Source: Alnus glutinosa (lineage: Eukaryota > Streptophyta > Magnoliopsida > Fagales > Betulaceae). Taken from it: a stretch of DNA of 64,000 nt. Where the stretch lies: NCBI RefSeq assembly GCF_958979055.1, contig NC_084886.1:53055102-53119101 (forward strand), given 5' to 3'. The notes beneath the pieces are model-generated. The model searched no databases and was not told where the DNA came from. It saw only the letters and a list, made by a program, of their open reading frames with translations. Both the position numbers and the translations under genes were made by a program. Positions 10,936 to 20,476 of this stretch are shown piece by piece; the stretch's first letter is position 1, and the number at the start of each line of letters is the position of its first letter.

Positions 10936-11269
10936 TCAGGTCGACCATTCTGACATTTTTTATTTATTTATTTATTTTTTTGCTCCAAGGTAAGAATAAG
11001 GTTGATTGAAAAGAAAATTTAGTCGCAATAGACAAACATATATATAGCTGATAAAGTTTAGGGCGGACAACACGTGATCTTACGTTTACGACAATTGGAT
11101 TATTTGGGCATTATTCATCCTGCAGGCTGCACTTAAATACTGGGGTCCACCCTCATGTGAAGGGTTGTTGTGCAGTTGTTGTATTGATATTGTAAATCTA
11201 ACATTTTCCAATCTATTATCAACTTAATAATACTTAGGTATCCGTTTCTCATGGGGGTGGGGTGGGGTG

Positions 11270-11466
11270 CATTGGCGGACCTATATGGGGGCTAGGGGGG
11301 GCCTTGGCCCCCCCAACCCCCAAAATTTTCTCCCCCCCCAAAAAAAAAATCTATATATATATATAAAATTTTACCCTAAATTTTGTTTATTTTTTTAATT
11401 TGCCCCCCCAAAATTTTCTTCTTTCAATTTGGCCCCCTCATATTTACAAGGTTGGGTCCGCCACTG
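11270..11466. mobile_element. Small hAT-type MITE
   Basis: The element is 197 bp with inverted ends CATTGGCGGACC ... GGTCCGCCACTG. It is flanked by an exact 8-bp direct repeat GTGGGGTG (11262-11269 and 11467-11474). The site is inside a GGGGT-rich tract, so the duplication alone is weak, but the inverted ends are clear. The interior has C-rich and G-rich runs near the ends. Confidence 0.75.
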
Positions 11467-11474
11467 GTGGGGTG

Positions 11475-11737
11475 GGGTGGGGTGTGTGAATGCACTTTCT
11501 TTAATGTTGACTGGATCAGGGTGTCACGTGGCATTATTGGTGCCGAGATAGTTTGGTCCCCGGGAAATCATTTAAGTAATTGTATAAACCAATACATCTA
11601 GAGAGGCCCTTAGACTAATTGGCGGAGTATGAACCTTCCTCAAATAAGCACGTCCCCCTCAATTGAGGCTTTAAACAAACACGTTAGTTTGCTCAATTGA
11701 AATGAGGATGAGTTGTTTTATAATTAAGATTTAATTT

Positions 11738-11791
<54 letters not shown>

Positions 11792-12309
11792 CACTTTATA
11801 TCATCTTCATCTACTCAAAAATGGGCATATCTTATTCCGCCAAGAAATTCATCATTTATCCATCTTTTACCTATTTATTTTTAAATTTATAATTGAATTT
11901 ATAGAGTCTCACAAATTTAATAATAAATTTAAAACTTTATTATATAAAAAATAAGTAAGAAATATTTAAAAGATAAAAGGTCTAACCTATCCCTAATGAC
12001 TAATGGGTAATGACTAAAAACTACCTTAAAAATTGCTTAGTGGTTAAGCATTCGGTTGTCCTATTTAACAATTAACACCCACCCCATGTACTCACAAAAA
12101 AAAAAAAAAAACACCCACCCCATGCATTCACTACCTAGTTATGATAACCCTTATCCTAACTTCCTTTGTCCAAAATACCCTTTCATCACTTCGCCTGCAA
12201 CTACTTGCCGGCCAATTTCTTTTATAAATCATAAATGGCAAGGGTAATTGGGTACTTCGAGAAAACAAAATATTCTTCCCGGTACTGGTGGCATTGTCTA
12301 CTTTGGGAC
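11475..12309. other. Intergenic, AT microsatellite and possible SINE scrap
   Basis: A (TA)n run lies at about 11741-11786. Near 12027-12110 a tRNA-A-box-like TGCTTAGTGGTTAAGCA is followed by an A run, flanked by two copies of ACACCCACCCCATG (about 12074 and 12110). This may be a truncated SINE, but no B box is visible. Confidence 0.4.
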
Positions 12310-12318
12310 CTATAAAAA
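12310..12318 (+). promoter_or_regulatory. TATA box of the SRC2-type gene
   Basis: CTATAAAAA lies about 55 bases before the ATG at 12370. With transcription expected about 30 bases downstream, an upstream in-frame ATG at 12337 would sit at or before the start site, which favours 12370 as the translation start. Confidence 0.6.
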
Positions 12319-12369
12319 TGAAATAGCGGTGCGGAATTGAAACGCAACATTACGCTTCAAAAATCAAAC

Positions 12370-13263
12370 ATGGCATCTCGCTACGAAGTGGAGGTGAAGA
12401 TCTCATCGGGCAGGGACCTCAAGAACGTGAACTGGCGCCACGGCCCCATCAGGCCCTACGCCGTCGTCTGGGTGGACCCCAAGAACAAGAGCTCCTCCAG
12501 GGTCGACGAGCAGGGCGACACGTGTCCCCACTGGGACGACAGCCTGGTCATCCCCTTGCCTGGCCCCGTTGACGACTACTCCTCCCTCTACATCGACATC
12601 GTCCACGCCGGCTCCGAGGAAGGTACCAAGCCGCTCATCGGCTCGGCGCGCCTCAAGCTGACCGAGGTCCTCGATGACGTGGGCTTCGGCGAGCGCGCCC
12701 AGCGGACCTTACAGCTCAAGCGACCCTCCGGTAGGCCGCACGGCAAGGTTGAGGTTAAGGTCGAAATCCGACAGCCACGATACCATGCGCCGGACCCCTA
12801 CTACGCACCGCCTTACGGGGTCCCACCTCCATCGGCTTCCCGATCCGTAGAATACGCTCCTCCGCCACCAACCTATGGTAACCCATACGCCGCACCACCC
12901 CAACCACACGATCCTTACAATTCAGCGGCGCCACCGGCTGGGTACCCCTACAGTGGGTACAACGCACAAGCACAAGCACCGTACGGTCAGCCGAGTTACG
13001 GGCAGGCACAGTACAGTCAGCCGAGTTACGGGCAGGCACCGTACAGTCAGCCAAGTTACGGGCAGGAGGAGAAGAAAAAGAGCAGCAAGTTTGGGATGGG
13101 AACGGGATTGGCTGTGGGGGCGGTGGCTGGGGTGTTGGGTGGGCTGGCAATAGCGGAAGGAGTTGATTACGTGGAGGACAAGATCGCTGACGATGCGGCC
13201 GATAAGGTTGAGGATCGTCTGGAGGATGATGACGACGGTGGCTACGACGGCGATGACTACTAG
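12370..13263 (+). CDS. SRC2: SRC2-type C2-domain protein
   Basis: Intronless, 297 residues from the ATG at 12370. Residues 1-110 form a C2 domain ([19 protein letters not shown]..., [20 protein letters not shown]). Residues about 140-240 are rich in Pro, Tyr, Gln and Gly, ending in near-perfect repeats of QPSYGQAxYS (12990-13060). Residues 244-262 are a hydrophobic Gly/Ala-rich stretch that may anchor the protein, followed by a very acidic C-terminus ([13 protein letters not shown]). The layout matches soybean SRC2 and Arabidopsis AtSRC2, cold-induced C2 proteins linked to vacuolar targeting and to calcium-dependent activation of the NADPH oxidase RbohF (family knowledge). The coding part is GC-rich relative to its flanks. 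Stress induction here is an inference from family. Confidence 0.9.
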   Translation: MASRYEVEVKISSGRDLKNVNWRHGPIRPYAVVWVDPKNKSSSRVDEQGDTCPHWDDSLVIPLPGPVDDYSSLYIDIVHAGSEEGTKPLIGSARLKLTEVLDDVGFGERAQRTLQLKRPSGRPHGKVEVKVEIRQPRYHAPDPYYAPPYGVPPPSASRSVEYAPPPPTYGNPYAAPPQPHDPYNSAAPPAGYPYSGYNAQAQAPYGQPSYGQAQYSQPSYGQAPYSQPSYGQEEKKKSSKFGMGTGLAVGAVAGVLGGLAIAEGVDYVEDKIADDAADKVEDRLEDDDDGGYDGDDY

Positions 13264-13385
13264 AAACCGGAGTCACTTGGAATGTGCTGTGTGGGGTCCC
13301 TTTCCCTTTAGTTGTCTTTTATTTTCTCAAATTTCTGATTATCTTTTTCATTCAGTTTCTGGCCGGGGAAGGTCGACAAAGGACT

Positions 13386-13419
<34 letters not shown>

Positions 13420-16144
13420 AAAAGAAAAAGAGAAAGGAGGAGTTGAGTGGAGCGTCCTTGTTAACATCATCCTCGTATTTTCTGAGGGGTTTTCTTTATC
13501 TAAATAAGATTAGAATTTAGAACATTAATGTGACGTCGGACCCCATTTTTTACAACTTTTAAGAGGAGGTGAGAACGCGCTGTCGCTGATAACGTCTTTG
13601 AGAGTGCCAACTGCCAAGACTCGATACAACACTCCGAATCGCACGTTTTTTATTTTAATGCCACATTGACTTGTTTGTTTTAAATGTGAAAGAAAGAAAG
13701 AATAATAGAATATGCCTTTGTGGGATTAATCACCCACTTGCCTTGCCTTGTGGGGAACACCGCTTTCGAAAAAGACGGAATAATGCTCCTCGGATATGCT
13801 GGCTTCATGTCGCAGCGAATCAAATGCTGTTTGGATACAAGAAGAAGCTAATTGCCCCTATCTCTTAATTTACTGTTTAGATTGTTAATAATTTAAATAG
13901 TAAAATGTAACAATTCGAACAGTAAAATGTGAATTTTTTTTTTTTTTTTTTTTTTATAAAAATTACATATTCAAACAAATGGGCGTGTTATCCAGAACTT
14001 GTATGGACAAGTGGGTTTTACGATAGCTTTTGGTCAATAAAATTGTTTAATCTATATATCCAATAAATATATTTATATAGGAAAAATACCTCCCTGGTTA
14101 GGTGCCAGTATTTACTCTCAAGTCTGAACCAAGCACCATGCTTGAGAATCTCAGCTGCCCAAAAGTGTAAAAGTCACCACAGGTAGCGAATCATATTAGC
14201 TAGCACATTAAAATAATGAATTAAAAGGAGTGTCGTGCACGGTTGAATATTGGAAGCTTAGGATCGAACCTGCAAATAGAATCATTCATACTCCAAGTCC
14301 AAGCAACTATTAAATCATTATTTTATTTACTAATTCATTCAAATTTTCTTTACTCTCTTGTTTGAGATATAATTAAAGCAACTATTAAATTTAACTTGTT
14401 TTCTATTATTTTCTATTTCATCTACACTAATTTCTATAGACATTCACTCAGACTCCACATAATTATGGATTAATAATTTTTATTTTTGTTTCCAGTTTTT
14501 TAAAACATGAGCGAATAATATTACTAATACCATTTAAACTAGCTAGCACGTATATTAGTTAGATTGTTCTCAAGCTAATTACGATGTATATGTAATATAT
14601 GTCTATATCGAGAATTACTATGCCCCATTTGTATCGATGTAAAATATTTTCACAACATAAGAATATTAATGTAAAATAATATTAAAAAAAACAACTAAAA
14701 AAATTATGCTTAACTAAGATATACACATTGACTAATAATAATCATATATTTTCAAATTGCGAGAGCCATAAATAACATCCAACAATAAATTTAAATTATC
14801 GACAAAAGTTCAATCATAAATCACCAACGGAAAAAATCATTGGTAACAAGATTCTGTCACTGACCACTAGAATTCCGGCTATTGTTGCCGGAATCCAACT
14901 AGTATCACCGGAATTTGGTCGAGTTCGAGCGAAGGTAGCTGGAATCTGGCACAAAACGGCCGAATCCCGACCAACTGGCCGAAAGCCGACAGTTATGACC
15001 AAATCCCGTCCAAATGGCCGATATCTGGCATAGTACCACCGGATTCCGGCCAGTTTAGTAAGAATTTGATTTGCCGGAATCCTATGACGGTGGTCGGACG
15101 TTGCCGGGTTCCGATAGAAATTTTTAGATTCCGGCACTGATCGGATTCCGACCGGTGCCAGAATCTAGCTTGTCGGAATCCGGCGATGGTAGACTGTGTC
15201 TGCCGTCTGAGAAAAATGATTTACTAAGCATTTTTTGTCCAACGAAAATCATTTTCAGATTTACTATTATTTTTGCTCCCACCAAATACTTAAAAAGGTC
15301 GAAAACATTTTTCAGAAACTATTTTACGCCGAAACAAAAAGCATAATAGACATCAATATATTATTTTTCTCGTAACAAAGTTTATTCTCTATTTAAATGT
15401 CTATTTTCTTAAGTTTTAACCAATACTTGTTTTTTGGTGGGTTTACTAAAAAAAAAATAGTATTTATGAAAAAGTCTTAACATATCCTTCAACATGACAG
15501 ATATTGTATAATTCTAAGTTCTAACTTTGATAGCATAAAATTAGCATCAGATCTACACAACATACACCTTGTTTAGGTTTTCATTCGAATCTTTCGGAGC
15601 ATTTTTTGCTACTGTAATCCATTCTCCTTGTCTGGGATTCATGGATTCATGTACAAAGATTATTATCTCTTTAACGACTTGTTTAACACAACTGATTACA
15701 CCCGAAGTTTAAATCAAATAAAGCAAGCTGAAAAGGCTACATCGAGCCTCAAGATTTATTTGATATTAGTTACGTTGTAGGGAAATTAATGTGGGCTTTG
15801 TTTCGCCATGGAGCTTTAAAGTGTGGAAGGCCGACAATAAAGGCCCATTTAGACACTGACAATACTTCGTAAAGTTGGGACAAGAATCATCTCCATTTCA
15901 ATTCTTTCCATTTGGTTAAACAATAAAGACATAGTAGTCTTTTCACATTTTCATAGAATGTGAAAAGATAACTATACCCTTACTTTTACATTAAATAGAG
16001 AGGAATTTCTCAATTTTAATTGCTTCCTACACTTTTTGCCTTATTCAAGCATCCAATTAATACACTAGATAAGCCTTCACGTGCACTACAATATCTTCAG
16101 GTTTAATTTAGAAGCCAAGCAAACCCAAAAAGACTAATGTTTAT

Positions 16145-16178
<34 letters not shown>

Positions 16179-16429
16179 AAGACCCACCTTTTTTCCCTTT
16201 AATTAATTTCTTCCCCACCCGTAAGAAGATTTATTTGAAGCAAAACATTTTGTCCTTTTGATCCGCCCTCTTATTCCTACACCTCGGTACTTTAAGCTCA
16301 TATATACTCTTTATTTAATTTTTAATTTCTCTACTTAATTTATATATATATATATATATATATAGCATCCAATTGTTTCTTTTTAGGTATTGTTTCTAAG
16401 TTTTGAACTCTGCATTTGTCAAAGGCGGT
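13264..16429. other. Long repeat-bearing intergenic region
   Basis: The 3' UTR of the SRC2-type gene probably covers the first ~250 bases; a T-then-A run lies at 13385-13415. The stretch 14810-15340 is rich in CCGGAATCC-type words and ends in a segment (CGAAAATCATTTTC, TTTTACGCCGAAAC) shared in style with 21900-22180, so it is probably a non-autonomous transposon. A CT microsatellite lies at 16147-16177. No gene is recognised. Confidence 0.5.
14810..15345. repeat. CCGG-rich repeat block, probable transposon
   Basis: The block contains a degenerate tandem array of words such as CCGGAATC, GCCGGAATCCG and TGGCCGAAA on both strands, followed by an AT-rich segment with ACGAAAATCATTTTC and TTTTACGCCGAAAC. 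Equivalent words occur at 21900-22180 in the DCR intron and, in part, in the core of the MITE at 8865-9334. The limits are approximate and no target duplication was found. Confidence 0.5.
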
Positions 16430-17782
16430 ATGAGGAAAAGAATTAGCGCTCGCATTAGAAACTTTGTTTCTTGCACTGCTGGTAAGCATTTCACCCATTT
16501 TATTTTTAATTTCATTAGTTTCCTGTGCGTTTTGCTTTATTAAATGCATGAGACGTGGGTCAGAATTAGGTGGTCCAAAAATAATTATGGTTTTTAAAAA
16601 CAAAACCATAGGAAAGTGATAAGAAAAATGCATCATACTGTTTAATTCGATAAACAAATGTAATTAATGGAATATTATTTGATCAAGTAATGACCATTTA
16701 TAATTAATTAATAATGTTTTTTTTTTTTTTTTTTTTGTAAAAATGCAGCAGCGTCCGGGACTAACACTGCTTCCGACCATAACCTCCCAACCGGGGTGGA
16801 CGTCCGTGAGGAATATGCGAATGCCTTCCGTACCGAATCATACCTTGACTTTTGGACGCGTGTCATCGCACTATCCCATGCCGATTCTACGACATGTAGT
16901 ATTCCAACTACCGCCAATCGGCTCCCATCCTATCGCCTCTTTGTGGAGCACCTCTTGGATCCGGACCAACCCACAGCTACCCGTATCCTGGACTTGTCCC
17001 GTATTCCACCCATCTACCAATCTCTCCTCTTCGACTATTTTACCCAAACCGCCAATGCTTCTCATTTATGTGGCATTCTTTTAAAAGATATTGACCGTGC
17101 ACGTGTCCTACACCGCTCTATTAAAACCACCGTTCAGTCTCTCGACGCAACAAACTTCTCCCTGCAGGTACCCGATTTCGTCAATCCGTTTGTCTCCACC
17201 GCTTCCTCACAGACTCGGGTTCGGGCTGTTCGAGCCAGTTGCTCCGGATTGCTAAAACAGCTGGAGTCAAGCCGCGACAAGACTCGAGCCAAGCTTCGGC
17301 TGGCGAATATTTTAAAACGTGGCTCGGCTATTTTTCTCATAACGTTGACGGCCTCAGTAACTGTCATCGTGGCCGCTCATGCGATAGTACTGCTTGTGGC
17401 TACGCCTGGTCTTATAGCGGCTTCATTTGAGCTGGCTTCAGTCAGGAGCCTAGCTAGGGTGACGGCTCAGCTCGATGCAGCTGCCAAAGGGACTTATATA
17501 CTGAATAGAGATATGGACACAATTAGTCGGCTAGTAGCGAGGCTGAACGACGAGCTGGAACACATGCGTGCAATGCTTAAGTTCTGGGTTGAGAGGAAAG
17601 AGGACCGGCTTCAAGCGAGTGATGAAGTGGCGCGCCAGCTGAAGAAGAATGATTGCAGCTTTAGCCAGCAGCTTGATGAGCTAGAGGAGCATTTGTACTT
17701 GTGTTCCATGACCGTAAACAGGGCTAGAAATCTTGTGGTAAAAGAGATCGTGGGCCCCGGTCAACCTACTACATGGCCATAA
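16430..17782 (+). CDS. UPF0496 / DUF677 family protein
   Basis: Two exons: 16430-16481 (MRKRISARIRNFVSCTA) and 16749-17782. Together they encode 361 residues. The intron (267 bp) is phase 1 with GTAAGC donor and a CAGCAG tandem acceptor. Features match plant UPF0496 proteins (At3g19330 type): an N-terminal EEYANAFRTESY...DFW segment, a helical middle, a hydrophobic double segment at residues about 210-244 (two close membrane helices or a hairpin), and a C-terminal heptad-rich region with ERKEDRLQ. The molecular function of the family is not established; some members are reported in stress responses. The downstream exon alone has an internal Met at 16796, but the spliced form gives a more typical N-terminus. 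Confidence 0.85.
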
Positions 17783-17946
17783 CCAAACAATTATCATCCA
17801 AGGAGTAATTACAATTTACAAACATTAATATTATTATCTTTCTTTCAATATGGTCTAAAGTAAATTTTTTTGTTGCTTAATATTTTTTTTTTCTTTTTTT
17901 AATAAGTTGCTTTGTACTTTTTGTCAGTTTGTGTACATCAAAGACC
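17783..17946. other. 3' flank of the UPF0496 gene
   Basis: AT-rich probable 3' UTR; nothing else seen. Confidence 0.4.
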
Positions 17947-18214
17947 ATGAGGACCATGACCAAACTTTTTTTTTTCTTTTTTTTTATGAATAGGCATAGA
18001 CCATGACCAAACTTTCATCCGTAAAACAGGCCATTAATTCATTTGATTATTTGGCGCCTGAATAATCGGCTTATATATTTATTTATTCTTTTGTCTATTG
18101 CTAATCTTTAGACCTACTTAATTTATGTTTATGGTTAGATTGGTGATATGTAAGGTCGTTATTAGTCAGTCGAAGAAAGGGTAAGAATTCAAAAGGATGA
18201 GGACCATGACCAAA

Positions 18215-18247
<33 letters not shown>

Positions 18248-18455
18248 AATAGGCATAGACCATGACCAAACTTTCATCCGTAAAACAGGCCATTAATTCA
18301 TTTGATTATTTGGCGCCTGAATAATCGGCTTATATATTTATTTATTCTTTTGTCTATCGCTAATCTTTAGACCTACTTAATTTATGTTTATGGTTAGATT
18401 GGTGATATGTAAGGTCGTTATTAGTCGGTCGAAGAAAGGGTAAGAATTCAAAAGG
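17947..18455 (+). repeat. Tandem direct duplication, unit about 250-259 bp
   Basis: The first unit starts at 17947 and the second at 18197, both with ATGAGGACCATGACCAAAC. The units are nearly identical (a couple of substitutions, e.g. TCTATTGC/TCTATCGC and TCAGTC/TCGGTC). They differ mainly in the length of a poly(T) tract near the start, which makes the second unit longer. There is no coding content. The near-identity points to a recent event. Confidence 0.9.
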
Positions 18456-18745
18456 AGGGTCCAATCTTCAATATGTCCAACTAATTCAACGGTCCACATG
18501 TCATTGTCAAGGAGAGTTGGAGCTCACTCATCTCAACCCACTTTGGTGGCAGTTGTTTTGCTGTCATGCTGTACACTGTAGTGATTACAAAAAAAGAGTA
18601 TCTTAATTTGGAACACCTAACTACCAGTCTACCACTATCTTTACTTTTTGTACGAAACAAGAAGACAGTGAGAGAGAGAAGCAATAAAGGAAGATAAAAG
18701 ATAAAGAAGAAGAAGAAGAGAGAGAGAGACACAGGAAACGAACAA

Positions 18746-19054
18746 ATGGCAAAAACCAGCTTGCAAAATTTATATCATCTTTGCACTGCAAAATACAATC
18801 CCTCCGAGAAACCACCGAAACCAGATGAGAAACAACTCAATCAGTTGCTCAACCAAAACACGTACAGAGGAACCTCAAAAAACAAGAGAACCCAAAGAAG
18901 AATCCTTATTCACCCATTCGGCCATTACAAGGAAATTTCTAAGCAAAACAATAACAAAAATCCCATCAACAGAGGACCAACCACCGAAAATCACAAGAAC
19001 AACCAGAACAGGGGAGGGGACCGGGAGGTTTCTGCTTTTCGGCTTTGCTCGTGA
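18746..19054 (+). CDS. Uncharacterised short open frame, doubtful
   Basis: An open frame of 102 codons starts MAKTSLQNLYHLC. The opening residues faintly recall the N-terminus of plant thiol (cysteine) oxidases, but the remainder (Asn/Lys/Arg-rich) does not match that family. A purine-rich leader precedes the ATG. It could be a chance frame or a remnant; I do not assign a function. Confidence 0.15.
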   Translation: MAKTSLQNLYHLCTAKYNPSEKPPKPDEKQLNQLLNQNTYRGTSKNKRTQRRILIHPFGHYKEISKQNNNKNPINRGPTTENHKNNQNRGGDREVSAFRLCS

Positions 19055-19559
19055 TCGTGGGACCTTCCTAGTTCCCACTTAAACGGCGCCAAAAAGTAAA
19101 AATAAAACGCCACTTAAACGCCCCCTATAATAATCCCTTCCCTTATTTTTATTTCTCTCAAAAACATTAACGTCAAAACATTCTTTAACCTTTTTTTATT
19201 TTTTATATCACATTAATAATTTTTTATTATTATTTAAATAAAAAACTCACTATAATACAATTTTTTTTTTACTTTTTCATATAAATTATTTTTACTTTAC
19301 ATCACATCAATCACTTCTTATTTTTACTAAAAAGAAGAAAAAAAAAAAAAGAAAAAAAAAAAAAGAGGGGAAGATGGTTATTAGTCTGCTCACAACGTTT
19401 GAGTTAGTTTAAATTTGATTAAGTCTGGACACTTAAATTGGAATTTGGATTCTCTATTTAAAATGAAAATAATTCTCTTTCGTTTTGTGCAAAAGTAAAA
19501 ATATAATTATCTTTCGGAGAAATGATAGAGCGAAAGTTTTTAACCGGCTTCCTTTCCTT

Positions 19560-19935
19560 TTTGATAAGAGAATGGTCAAATTCTGTTAAAATTTCTGTTA
19601 AAATTTATTAAAAAATAAATAAAAATACTTATTTTTTTTGAAAGAAAAATTAAATTTTAAAAAAAAAAACAAAAAAAAAACTGAAAAAGGTGGCTGTGCT
19701 ATCCCAAAATTTATTTTTTAATAAATTTATATTTTTTTATTAAGATGGACACGTATCGCCATCGCTGATGTGGCATTTGACGAAATCTGTTAAAAATTTT
19801 AATAGAATTTAAAGACGGGGATCGATTTGTAATTATTGCATACCACGAGGATTTCCCATGAACTTTTTAAACTATGAAGAGTGAAAAATAATAATGACAT
19901 ATCACAGGGACCAACGGTATAATTTTTCTTTTCTT
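19560..19935. mobile_element. Inverted-repeat transposon, copy related to 31046-31980
   Basis: The right arm (about 19700-19935) matches the right arm of the foldback element at 31770-31980: AATAAATTTATA, then CGCCATC, GTGGCATTTGACG, ATCGATTTGTAATTATTGCAT and ACTTTTTAAAC in the same order. The left arm is reduced (19570-19640), and the GC-rich core is represented only by GGTGGCTGTGCTATCCC. It is a shortened, older relative. Confidence 0.75.
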
Positions 19936-20476
19936 TTTTAATTAGTCTGCTCACAAATCAGCTTTTTCAGCAAATAATTTATCGCACGCTCAGCCTTTCC
20001 TCTGCAAATCCTCGATACCTCCCCAGTTTCTTTTCCTTGTGTTGTGTGCAGGACGAGAAAGGAAAATGTTCAAAATATTCTTGATGCACAATATTGGTCA
20101 GTATCTTGTGGTAATATACTTGTTATGTACCATTAGTGTATATATCATTTCCGACGAAAAAAAGGTCAAAAAATGGGTTGATTATTTTTTGTTTTGAGAA
20201 ATTTTACGCAAGGTACGTACGTAGAGGAAACAGCGTAGAAGTAGTAGTACGTATTTACCCGATTCCCACCCAAACCAACGGAGTGAAAGAGAGACATTAA
20301 TGAGTCACAAGACTCACAACCGCTCCCACATGAAACCCATAAATGCACCCCAACTGCATCAAATGTTCTCTCCTATATCTATAACTTGGACCGTGTATCT
20401 ACTGCCCATGCATGTGTCCTTGGATCCTAACTAAATTGAGCTTTTCTTTTGCTTCAATATCTGTAATTCATCAACC
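19936..20476. other. Upstream region of the DCR-type gene
   Basis: This should hold the promoter and 5' UTR of the acyltransferase gene at 20477. No certain TATA box was identified; CTATATCTATAA at about 20372-20385 is a candidate. No other gene is seen. Confidence 0.4.

Noticed and set aside
12755-13276. Minus-strand open frame of 173 codons opposite the SRC2-type gene
   Set aside because: GC-rich coding sequence commonly leaves the antisense open; composition is Pro/Arg-rich without a domain.
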